Shown here piece by piece: positions 26,982-34,887 of a stretch of 64,000 bases of DNA. Source of the DNA: Rubellicoccus peritrichatus (lineage in GTDB: Bacteria; Verrucomicrobiota; Verrucomicrobiia; Opitutales; Cerasicoccaceae); contig NZ_CP136920.1 in the NCBI RefSeq assembly GCF_033100135.1, positions 3,095,001 to 3,159,000 on the forward strand. The letters run 5' to 3'. Position 1 is the first letter of the stretch. Each line of letters starts with the position of its first letter. The position numbers and the translations under genes are program-made. The notes under the pieces were generated by a model, which made no database searches, had not been told where the DNA came from, and saw only the letters and a list, made by a program, of their open reading frames with translations.

Positions 26982-28418
26982 TTAACCTTTTGCGGCAACT
27001 TTTCTGCCGCCATTTTTGCTCCGTTTGCTTTTGCCTGCAAATCCGCCGCCACCGCCTTGTCCGCGATTGAAATTTCTTTTGCCATTTGGCTTCTTGCCGC
27101 CAGAGGCACTTCCGCCGCGACCATAAGATTTTCCGCCCCCGTTCTTGGAGTAGCCACTACCGCCGCCGTTGCGGTTACCGAAGCGGCGCTTTTTATTGCT
27201 CTTGTTGAAAGAGCCGCCACCGCCGCCTTTTGTACCACCCTTGTTGTAGCGATTCGCTATACCTTCTGCATGATGCTCATGATCTTTGTCCACTGGAACG
27301 CTTTGCTTGATCAGGCGCTCTACATCACGAAGTAGTGGTAATTCTTGGCCTGAGCAAAAAGAGACGGCACGGCCACTTTCACCGGCGCGGGCTGTGCGAC
27401 CGATCCGGTGCACATAGTTGTCCGCTTCCTGTGGGAGATCGAAGTTGATCACGAGTGTGATGTTTTTTACGTCAATTCCGCGGGCAGCAACATCGGTTGC
27501 AACAAGCACGGGAGTGCGCCCATCACGAAAACGGTCGAGTGTCTTTTGGCGAGCAGCTTGCGTTTTGTCACCGTGAATAGCGTCCGCACGTATTCCCTTG
27601 CGGTTTAACTTTTCAGCCAGCTTTCGTGCCCCGTGACGTGTGCGACTGAAAACGAGACTGAGCTCACCTTCGGTTTCATCAAAATGTGTGTTGAGCAGAT
27701 TAAGCAGAAGATCGTGTTTATCTTCCTGTTGGACAAAGAGTATGCTCTGCGTGATTTTTTCAGCAGTCGTTACTTTTGGTGCGATCCGGATTTCTTCCGG
27801 ATCATCAAGCAGGCTGTTGGCCAGCTTGGTAATCGTGGGGGCCATTGTGGCGGAGAAGAAAACAGTCTGACGATCTTCAGGTAGCTCGTCCGCAATCTTG
27901 CGAATGTCATGGATGAAACCCATGTCGAGCATACGATCGGCTTCGTCCAAAACGAAACATCCAACACCTGACAAATCCACATGGCCTTGCTCATACAAAT
28001 CGACGAGTCGGCCTGGTGTGGCCACAAGGACATCAAGGCCTCTGTTTAATGCCTTTACCTGAGGATATTGGGAGACGCCGCCATGGACGAGTCCAATACT
28101 GAAACGCATGTTCTTGCCGTAAGTGCGGAAGCTGTCAGCGACCTGCACAGCAAGCTCGCGAGTGGGGGTCAGAATCAGGCTGCGTACTTCGTGGCGCTCA
28201 GGCCGGCGACGGATTTCTGTCAAACGATGCAGAATCGGTAGCGCAAAGGAAGCTGTTTTGCCGGTTCCAGTCTGGGCACAAGCCATTAGATCGCGCCCTT
28301 CTAAAAGGACAGGGATCGATTGCGCCTGGATCGGAGAAGGCTGCGTGTAGCCTTTGTCCGCAAGAGCTTGCTGGATAGGAGCTGCCAATGGCAGCATTTC
28401 AAAAGTTATTTCACTCAT
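26982..28418 (-). CDS. DEAD-box ATP-dependent RNA helicase, RhlE-like
   Basis: 478 residues from the ATG at 28418 (MSEITFEMLPL); a longer frame to 28484 adds 22 residues without support. Motifs in order: Q motif (PSPIQAQSIPVLL), Walker A AQTGTGKT, PTRELA, DEAD in VLDEADRMLD, SAT in FFSATMAP, and HRIGRTARAGESG. The last ~110 residues are a Gly/Lys/Arg/Asn-rich, probably disordered RNA-binding tail. The RhlE/CsdA group remodels RNA and aids ribosome assembly, often in the cold. Single gene with its own terminator. Confidence 0.95.
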   Translation of the reverse strand: MSEITFEMLPLAAPIQQALADKGYTQPSPIQAQSIPVLLEGRDLMACAQTGTGKTASFALPILHRLTEIRRRPERHEVRSLILTPTRELAVQVADSFRTYGKNMRFSIGLVHGGVSQYPQVKALNRGLDVLVATPGRLVDLYEQGHVDLSGVGCFVLDEADRMLDMGFIHDIRKIADELPEDRQTVFFSATMAPTITKLANSLLDDPEEIRIAPKVTTAEKITQSILFVQQEDKHDLLLNLLNTHFDETEGELSLVFSRTRHGARKLAEKLNRKGIRADAIHGDKTQAARQKTLDRFRDGRTPVLVATDVAARGIDVKNITLVINFDLPQEADNYVHRIGRTARAGESGRAVSFCSGQELPLLRDVERLIKQSVPVDKDHEHHAEGIANRYNKGGTKGGGGGSFNKSNKKRRFGNRNGGGSGYSKNGGGKSYGRGGSASGGKKPNGKRNFNRGQGGGGGFAGKSKRSKNGGRKVAAKG

Positions 28419-28909
28419 GTTGTGCATGCGTCGTTTAACGCGATTATTCATAAACCACAGAATAGCGCTGAAAGCACTGAGCATTGGGACAAAGCCTCAG
28501 ACCAAACGCCAATCCGCTTGGATTTGGTTCAAATTAGGTCAACACGACGCTAAGATGAATTTCACAATCCTCGTGAATTTGCGTCTATCCCGTGGCTAAT
28601 AAACACTCAGCGTGCCATACGCACCCTGCGGTTAGACTGTCATTCGATGATGAATTGTTGTTGTTTCCCGAGAAATCAATCACTCATCGAATCTGACCGA
28701 CATTCAGGCAGGTTTTCTGCCAGAATGAGCTCGCTACCTGCGTGCCATGTATCGGAAAAAACCTAATGAAGGGCTGCACAAGATACTTTTTTTGAGATAT
28801 GGCAAGCTATTTCTTTGAAGCGCTTGAAGCTATCTTTTGATTTTTTCCATCGTATGACTCTAACTAAATGGTTTGTCATCATCGATTTCCTTGAACAAAG
28901 TTTTAATAC
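28419..28909. other. 491-bp gap with hairpins
   Basis: No gene is supported. A 9-bp inverted repeat (ATTCGATGA at 28642-28650, TCATCGAAT at 28684-28692) is followed by a second stem: CATTC-A-GGCAG (28701-28711) pairing with CTGCC-A-GAATG (28717-28727) around GTTTT. GCGTGCCAT occurs at both sides of this block (near 28613 and 28740). It could be a small RNA or a long structured leader for the CYTH/chromate operon starting at 28910. Confidence 0.35.
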
Positions 28910-29782
28910 ATGACTACTGCCAAAGAATACTCTGATGGCCACCCGCTTGATGAAATCGGTTATCTGGAATATAAGATTTTATTAAAGCCGGATCACTTTG
29001 TTCGTCCAGAAGGTTACGAATACTATTGGGCAAATGTCTGTAAGGTTGCCGAGAAGCTGGGAGTTGGCGTAAAAATGCGGAAAGAGCCTTTTAAGCGTGA
29101 AGTGCGTGAGGTGCTCTTTTTTGACACCCATAAATTCGATCTTTATAATAATTCATTCATCTTGCGAAAGCGGACTTATTATATCGATGGTTGGCCCGAG
29201 CCGGATCATGAACTTGCTTTTAAATTCCGAAATGAAGACATGGATATGTCTGCGGGGATAGATGTCCGTTCAAATATTGAGGGAACTGAACGTATCAAAT
29301 TTAAGGAAGAACTCCTGCCATTGCGTGATGAGGTTGGGGGAATGCGTAGTATTTACTCCCACAATTGCATTCTGACTTCGCCGAATATCGTGCTGGATCA
29401 AGGGCTGTCGAATGTGGCCAAAGTGTTCCCCTGTCTCCGGGATGTTGGAGTGAAACTGAACTCCAAGATCGATCTGGTGAATCAAGTCCGCGTCAATGAA
29501 GTGGAGGTAACTCCCGGACATTTGGACTTCGGCCATCACCTGAAAGCCAAAGCCACGATTGCAATATGGCGTAATCGTGCGACTGAGACCTCACTTGTGG
29601 GTGAGTTTGCGTTTCAGGCTAAGTTCAATCGCTACGACGATGTCCATGCAAAAGCACGAGCCCTTGCTGACAAGTTTTTTATAGCCCTTCAGAAAGCAGC
29701 CCCTGAGTGGATTCAGTTGGGAACAACAAAAACTTACATGATTTACGGTATGGGAAACAAAGCGCCTTCCAATCATGAGTAA
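28910..29782 (+). CDS. CYTH-like (triphosphate tunnel) protein
   Basis: 290 residues, soluble. The N-terminal LEYKILLKPD near residue 19 looks like the E-x-K start of CYTH/triphosphate tunnel enzymes, and FFDTHKFDLYNNSFILRKR (about 70-88) matches their 'YFDTpd..L...g..LRiR' strand pair. Charged strands follow (HELAFKFRNEDMD). Family enzymes hydrolyse inorganic triphosphate, thiamine triphosphate or nucleoside triphosphates, or make cAMP. It is longer than typical CYTH proteins (~200), with ~90 extra C-terminal residues. Its 3' end overlaps the chromate transporter gene by 8 bp, an unexplained functional link. Confidence 0.6.
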   Translation: MTTAKEYSDGHPLDEIGYLEYKILLKPDHFVRPEGYEYYWANVCKVAEKLGVGVKMRKEPFKREVREVLFFDTHKFDLYNNSFILRKRTYYIDGWPEPDHELAFKFRNEDMDMSAGIDVRSNIEGTERIKFKEELLPLRDEVGGMRSIYSHNCILTSPNIVLDQGLSNVAKVFPCLRDVGVKLNSKIDLVNQVRVNEVEVTPGHLDFGHHLKAKATIAIWRNRATETSLVGEFAFQAKFNRYDDVHAKARALADKFFIALQKAAPEWIQLGTTKTYMIYGMGNKAPSNHE

Positions 29783-30455
29783 ATCAAAGCCACAGAAGCT
29801 GACGGCTTACGGAACGATTTCGGCACCCGAGTCGGTCGAAGATTCTGTTCACAGCACGCAATTGCTGCGTGACAAACATGTTCCTGTTCTAGAGATCTTC
29901 TGGACTTTTTTGATCATTGGGGCGACGAGCTTCGGCGGTGGGGTTGTGGCTTATTTGCGTAGCTATTTGGTGCAGCGTAAGGAGTGGCTGGACGAAGAAC
30001 AATTTTTTGCGGCGCTTGAAATCTCACAGGCTTTGCCAGGCTTAAATGCAACGAACATGGCAGTAATTGTGGGTGATCGCTTGCGAGGGCCTGTTGGTGC
30101 AATAGCCGGGTTTCTTGGAATGTGCATTCCCGGAGCAACCTTGGTTTTTATCCTTGGAATTGTTTATGCAAGCAACGCTCACAATGCCAATATCAATGCT
30201 GCCTTGAAGGGTGTCGGTGCGGCATCTGTGGGTTTGCTTTCCGCAGTTACACTGCAGATCGGTCACAAGCAGATGGAGCACTTGCTGGATATCTCCATTG
30301 TGGTGATTACCATTTATCTAGTTAGTTTCCTCAAGGTTTCCCTCGTCGTTGTGCTGTTAACCGTCGGCCCGATTGCGATCTTTCTTTACCGACCTCGGCC
30401 AAGCCAGGAAATTGTTGCCGGCAACAGGGGGACGGATCGTCGCCCAGCTGATTAA
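29775..30455 (+). CDS. chrA: Chromate transporter, N-terminal CHR half
   Basis: 226 residues. After a ~35-residue cytoplasmic start come about five membrane helices with CHR motifs FGGGVVAYLRSYLV, EISQALPGLNATNMAVIVGDRLRG (in two halves) and GFLGMCIPGATLVF. This is one half of a short-chain CHR pair; the other half follows after 5 bp. The pair should form a heterodimer. Characterised members export chromate; in many bacteria the physiological anion is unknown, perhaps sulfate-like. It overlaps the CYTH-like gene by 8 bp. Confidence 0.88.
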   Translation: MSKSKPQKLTAYGTISAPESVEDSVHSTQLLRDKHVPVLEIFWTFLIIGATSFGGGVVAYLRSYLVQRKEWLDEEQFFAALEISQALPGLNATNMAVIVGDRLRGPVGAIAGFLGMCIPGATLVFILGIVYASNAHNANINAALKGVGAASVGLLSAVTLQIGHKQMEHLLDISIVVITIYLVSFLKVSLVVVLLTVGPIAIFLYRPRPSQEIVAGNRGTDRRPAD

Positions 30456-30460
30456 AGATT

Positions 30461-30994
30461 ATGCATCAAGGTTCTATATTCAGCGTTCTCGGGGTCTTCA
30501 GCTTACTTTCAATTCTGGCAGTTGGTGGCGGTACTGCTGTTTTGCCGGAGATGAAAAAGGAGGCGGTCGTCGATCATCAATGGATGAACCAAACCGAATT
30601 TCGTGATGCTTACTCGATTGGGCAGATTGCTCCCGGACCGAACATGATGATGGTCATCCTGATTGGCTATAAGGTCGCAGGTATTCCAGGTGGGTTGGTT
30701 GCTTTTGGAGCCTTCTTTTTCCCATGCGCTTTGATTGCCTGGGGCACTTCACGGATATGGGATCATTTTGAAAGAAATCCATGGCGATTGTCAGTCCAAC
30801 GAGGGATGGCGCCGATGGTCGTTGGGCTTATGATTGCGGGCATCATTGCCATTGGTCGTACGGCGATTATTGGTTTTGAAACCATTGTTCTGGCTGTTGT
30901 CGTATTTGCGGCGCTTTATTTTGGCGGCAAGCGGGCGAATCCTGCTTTGCTTATTTTGGGGGGCGCTATTGCTGGCTGGGTCTTTATGCGGTGA
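30461..30994 (+). CDS. Chromate transporter, second CHR half
   Basis: 177 residues, nearly all membrane. CHR signatures VGGGTAVLPEMKKEAV, YSIGQIAPGPNMMMVILIGYKVAG and FGAFFFPCALIAW are intact. It lies 5 bp after the first half, matching the bicistronic short-chain CHR arrangement with antiparallel topology. No regulator (ChrB) is present nearby. Confidence 0.88.
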   Translation: MHQGSIFSVLGVFSLLSILAVGGGTAVLPEMKKEAVVDHQWMNQTEFRDAYSIGQIAPGPNMMMVILIGYKVAGIPGGLVAFGAFFFPCALIAWGTSRIWDHFERNPWRLSVQRGMAPMVVGLMIAGIIAIGRTAIIGFETIVLAVVVFAALYFGGKRANPALLILGGAIAGWVFMR

Positions 30995-31052
30995 TCACTT
31001 GTCGTGCTTTGGCATTGCCTCATCGATGCCAAGCACCCAATAATTACTCACT

Positions 31053-31247
31053 ATGCGCTCGCTGATTGTTTCTTTGACTATAGTCTTAGTATTGCTCTGT
31101 GGCTGCGCCTCGAGTGATGATATTGAGTATAATCATACGGGGAGCACTGTAGGTTTCCAGACCGGACGTGATGTCACGGAGGACCCATACTTGCGCAAGG
31201 ATTTCGATGATCCGTCTCATGTCTTTCGAAGGGGTTCCCCTTATTAG
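31053..31247 (+). CDS. Small lipoprotein, unknown function
   Basis: 64 residues: a signal sequence (MRSLIVSLTIVLVLLCGC) with lipobox LCGC at Cys 18, then a short polar tail with a GSTVGFQTGRDVTEDPYLRK stretch. No family recognised. It is 58 bp after the chromate transporter and 13 bp before the octahaem cytochrome, so it probably shares the cytochrome's transcript and may be an outer-membrane partner. Confidence 0.6.
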   Translation: MRSLIVSLTIVLVLLCGCASSDDIEYNHTGSTVGFQTGRDVTEDPYLRKDFDDPSHVFRRGSPY

Positions 31248-31260
31248 AAACGTCCTGGAT

Positions 31261-33456
31261 ATGTGTGGGTGTAAAAGAGCATGGTTGTATGTCTGTGTTC
31301 TGTCTTTGCTTCTGTTAGCTGGATGCGGGCAGGAAAAGCGAAATGGAACAGGCACGAAGCAGGTCCAGAAGGTTTTTCCTGAGACTTTTGATCCACATCG
31401 ATTGGCCAAAGTAGGCTCGGATGTATGTTTGGAGTGCCATGCGGATATTGTGGAGAAATGGTCTGACTCACATCACGCCTGGGCGAACCGTCCGGTTTCT
31501 GCCAAGTTGGATGATTTTGCCTTTATCCCACCGCACCGTTTCGAAGAAGGCGGCTTTGTTTATGAGTTGAAAAAAGAAGGTGAAGCCTTTGTCTTGAAGG
31601 TCACCGATCAAGATGGAGAAGTTGAGGTCCATTCGCTCGAGGGCGTAATTGGGGTTGATCCACTTGTGCAGTATTTGGCAACTGCGTCCAATGGTCGTTT
31701 CCAGACCACGGCACTTGCTTTAGATCCGGCAACCAGAGAATGGTTTGATGTTTTTGCTGGAGAGGGGAGGCAACCTGGAGAATGGGGGCATTGGACCGGG
31801 CAAGGGATGAACTGGAATGCAAACTGCGCTTACTGCCACATGACAGAATATTATAAGAATTTTGACCTTGGCAAAGAAAGCTACAGTTCGACCTGGCTTA
31901 AGCAGGGAATTTCCTGTGTGCAGTGTCATACAGGAATAGAGCAACATGTTACCTCGGCCAAACAGGGAGACTACACCACTGGGATTACATCATTGTCTGC
32001 CCTGCAAACGATGGAGTCATGTGCCACTTGCCATTCACGTCGCGACCAGTTGACCCCGGAAACATTTCGTCCGGGCGACCTTTATGCGGACCATTTTGCG
32101 CTTTCTTTACCGGATCAGCCGGGGCTCTATTATCCCGATGGTCAAATTCGTGATGAAGTATTCGTTTATGGTTCATTTATGATGAGTCCAATGGGGCATG
32201 CCGGAATTACATGCCTGGACTGCCATGATCCGCATTCCAATGACACTATCTTGCCTTATGAAAACAATTCGCTGTGCATGCGTTGTCACGGAAGCGGTCT
32301 CCAGGATGCACCTATTATTGAGCCCACAAAGCATAGTCACCATGCTGAAGGCAGTACGGGTAATCAATGTGTTGAGTGTCATATGCCCCATACGACTTAC
32401 ATGCAGACCGACCCACGTCGTGATCATGGGTTTCTCTCTCCGGACCCTCTGTTGACTCAGGAATTGGGAATTCCGAATGCATGCAATGGGTGCCACACTG
32501 ACGAGTCTGTCGAGTGGGCTGTAGAGTGGTCGGAAAAGTGGTTTGGTGACATGTTGATGGATAAGCCTCAACGTGAACGAGCGAGGGCAATTCATGCGGC
32601 ATATGAGGGATTGCCCGAGGCAGCCAGGCAGTTACTGTCGCTTTCAGAGGGTGAAGCTAATGCAGCATGGCGGGCGACTTATACTGGATTGCTTGGAAAT
32701 TACGCCAATGATTCCGAGGTCGTGATGTATCTAAGGAGTCGTTTGAAGGATGAAAGCCCCCTGGTGCGCTCACGTGCGCTGGGTGGTCTAGCTTATGTGC
32801 CCGGAGAGAGTGACGTGATCGCCGGAGGTCTGGATGATCCCGTGCGTGAGGTGCGCATTGCGGCAGTGCGGGCAATGATGGCTCGTGGCGAATCAATTCC
32901 TCAGGGGGAGGCACTGAAGGATTGGGAAACGTATTTACACTTCAATGCGGATCGCCCGCAGAACACTTTTATTCTGGCTGATGAGGCCAGCAGGGCTGGA
33001 CGAATTGCTGAGGCAAAGCGCATTAATGAATTCGCAGTATCCCTGGATCCTGTGAACCCCGAGGTGCTGCGACAGGCGGCAATTATATCCAGTGGTTATG
33101 GTGATAATGAACAAGCCAAGGCCTATTTGATTGATGCCTTGGGGCGTGCTCCGGATGATGCGATTTATCCGTACTCTCTGGCGTTAATTCGAGCCGAAGA
33201 AGGTGAGCTTGCTGAAACCGTCGCTCTTTTGCAGGATGCCGTCGCTATTGATCCTGAGTTTTATCGTGCGTGGTATAATCTGGCGCTTGCCCTGACTAAA
33301 TTGGGTGATTGGCAGGCAGCTTCGGAGGCACTGAATAGGGCAGCGCCCGCTTTTCAGAATGATATGAACTGGATGAGGACTCGCGCTGTTATCGACCAGC
33401 AATTGGATTCAGAACAAGAGGATGGAGTCCCTCCTATGCTCAGGCGCCAGCCTTGA
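31261..33456 (+). CDS. Eight-haem c-type cytochrome lipoprotein with HEAT and TPR repeats
   Basis: 731 residues from the ATG at 31261, right before a lipoprotein signal (WLYVCVLSLLLLAGC, Cys 22). An ATG at 31168 would overlap the small lipoprotein gene. Eight CxxCH sites start at residues 56, 189, 219, 254, 318, 339, 370 and 408. After the cytochrome part come HEAT-like repeats (about 455-560; ALGGLAYVPGESDVIAGGLD, DPVREVRIAAVRAMMARGE) and TPR units (600-715). Related to periplasmic multihaem TPR cytochromes of unknown substrate. Likely electron transfer with a bound partner; no quinol dehydrogenase is adjacent. Confidence 0.88.
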   Translation: MCGCKRAWLYVCVLSLLLLAGCGQEKRNGTGTKQVQKVFPETFDPHRLAKVGSDVCLECHADIVEKWSDSHHAWANRPVSAKLDDFAFIPPHRFEEGGFVYELKKEGEAFVLKVTDQDGEVEVHSLEGVIGVDPLVQYLATASNGRFQTTALALDPATREWFDVFAGEGRQPGEWGHWTGQGMNWNANCAYCHMTEYYKNFDLGKESYSSTWLKQGISCVQCHTGIEQHVTSAKQGDYTTGITSLSALQTMESCATCHSRRDQLTPETFRPGDLYADHFALSLPDQPGLYYPDGQIRDEVFVYGSFMMSPMGHAGITCLDCHDPHSNDTILPYENNSLCMRCHGSGLQDAPIIEPTKHSHHAEGSTGNQCVECHMPHTTYMQTDPRRDHGFLSPDPLLTQELGIPNACNGCHTDESVEWAVEWSEKWFGDMLMDKPQRERARAIHAAYEGLPEAARQLLSLSEGEANAAWRATYTGLLGNYANDSEVVMYLRSRLKDESPLVRSRALGGLAYVPGESDVIAGGLDDPVREVRIAAVRAMMARGESIPQGEALKDWETYLHFNADRPQNTFILADEASRAGRIAEAKRINEFAVSLDPVNPEVLRQAAIISSGYGDNEQAKAYLIDALGRAPDDAIYPYSLALIRAEEGELAETVALLQDAVAIDPEFYRAWYNLALALTKLGDWQAASEALNRAAPAFQNDMNWMRTRAVIDQQLDSEQEDGVPPMLRRQP

Positions 33457-33549
33457 GTCTGTTTTGGGTCATTGTTTTCCATTGCACGAGTCATTTTAAA
33501 GTAGCTTGCGGGTGAAGAGACTTCGGTTTTAAATAAAGCAATATTATCC

Positions 33550-34767
33550 ATGGATAAAGAAAACGAAGAACTGGGGAAAGTTTTTGGAGTCGAAGGCTAT
33601 GGTGCTTCGGGGGCGCAATTGTTTCATGCCATCATGGAGCAATCTCCGGACCATATCTACATTAAGGACATGCAGAGTCGCTTCATTGCCGTTAGTCGTA
33701 AAATGGCTAATCACTTTGGCTTGGATTCGATGGATGACGCTGTTGGGAAAACCGATGCGGATTTCTTCAGCGAGGAGCATGCGACCCAGGCATTGATGGA
33801 TGAACAGGAGATCCTCCGGACTGGCAAGCCCATGTTGGGGAAGGAAGAGAAGGAGACATGGGAGGATGGCCATGTTACCTGGGTTTCGACAACCAAGGCA
33901 CCGATATGCCTCAACTCAGGAAAGATAGTCGGGCTTATTGGCATTTCGCGTAATGTCACTGCCGAGCATGAGGCACGAGAGGCAGTTGCCAGGAGCGAAC
34001 AGAAGCTGCGTGTATGGGAAGAGCGCATCAGCCGGGACTTAAGAAGTGCAAGCCATGTCCAGAAGGTCTTTATTCCGGGTGATATACCTGACTTTCCCGG
34101 GGTGGATGTGGCTTTGAAGTTGGAACCAATGGATGAAGTTGGTGGCGATATCATCACTTTTCCTGAGTCTCCACCTCACGGCCTCTTGTTTTTCCTTGGA
34201 GATGTTACCGGTCACGGGGTTACCGCTGCCTTGTTTACCTTGTTGGTGAAGTATCTGACTGACCAAAGAGGTGGTGAGTTTAATGGCAACTTGAAACATT
34301 TTCTTGAGTGCTTGAATGAAGGCTTGGTCGGTCGGATTCCGGATGGCTTTGTGGCTGGTTTATGTGGCCAGATCACCAAAAGTGAAAAGCGTGATGGCAG
34401 TTTTGTGTTCACTGCATCGAATGCCGGTCATCGTGAGTTTATTCATTATCATGCTGATTCATGTAGTGCCGAGCTAGTTCACCTGCCGCTGGGGAATGTG
34501 CTTGGATTGCCTTTGGATGCGGGATCGGAAGATGCATCCTACTCCATAAAACCTGGAGATCGCTTGCTCTTTTTTACGGATGGTATTGTGGAAATGCAGA
34601 ATGAGAATGGCGAAGAATTCGGTTATCTTCGAGTTGCTAAAACGCTTGAAGGGCTTGCCAATCTGCCAGGTAAACAGGCGATTGATAGCATTGTTGCTCA
34701 GAGCAGAGCATTTAGTGGAAATCGGAAAGCGACGGACGATGTTTCGTTGCTCTTACTTAGTTTTTGA
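33550..34767 (+). CDS. PAS domain protein phosphatase of the SpoIIE/RsbU type
   Basis: 405 residues. A PAS/PAC domain (about 20-140: SPDHIYIKDMQSRFIAVSRK, ending GLIGISRNVTAEHEA), a short coiled coil (142-172), and a PP2C-like SpoIIE phosphatase (173-405) with metal-binding MDEVGGDI, GDVTGHGVTAAL and LLFFTDGIVEMQN. Such proteins dephosphorylate an anti-sigma-factor antagonist in a partner-switching stress or motility pathway; no such partner is in the window. The PAS domain probably senses a small ligand or redox state. Confidence 0.9.
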   Translation: MDKENEELGKVFGVEGYGASGAQLFHAIMEQSPDHIYIKDMQSRFIAVSRKMANHFGLDSMDDAVGKTDADFFSEEHATQALMDEQEILRTGKPMLGKEEKETWEDGHVTWVSTTKAPICLNSGKIVGLIGISRNVTAEHEAREAVARSEQKLRVWEERISRDLRSASHVQKVFIPGDIPDFPGVDVALKLEPMDEVGGDIITFPESPPHGLLFFLGDVTGHGVTAALFTLLVKYLTDQRGGEFNGNLKHFLECLNEGLVGRIPDGFVAGLCGQITKSEKRDGSFVFTASNAGHREFIHYHADSCSAELVHLPLGNVLGLPLDAGSEDASYSIKPGDRLLFFTDGIVEMQNENGEEFGYLRVAKTLEGLANLPGKQAIDSIVAQSRAFSGNRKATDDVSLLLLSF

Positions 34768-34829
34768 TATCTAGTGCAATTTTACTGAATTTTGTATGTC
34801 TGGTATAGGATAAGGATTTTTATTTTTTA

Positions 34830-34841
34830 GACACCGGTGTC
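34830..34841. promoter_or_regulatory. LacI-type operator, site 1
   Basis: GACACCGGTGTC is a perfect 12-bp palindrome with the central CG of LacI/GalR operators. Extended to the right it reads ACACCGGTGTCATT, which matches 12 of 14 bases of site 2. Centre at 34835.5, about 52 bp before the start codon. Confidence 0.6.
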
Positions 34842-34861
34842 ATTAAAATTGCTTGATTTTC

Positions 34862-34871
34862 ACAACGTTGT
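34862..34871. promoter_or_regulatory. LacI-type operator, site 2
   Basis: ACAACGTTGT is a perfect 10-bp palindrome followed by CATT, as in site 1. Its centre is 31 bp (three helical turns) from site 1 and it ends 16 bp before the start codon, so a bound repressor would block initiation. No LacI-family gene is in the window. Confidence 0.6.
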
Positions 34872-34887
34872 CATTCATCTATGATGG

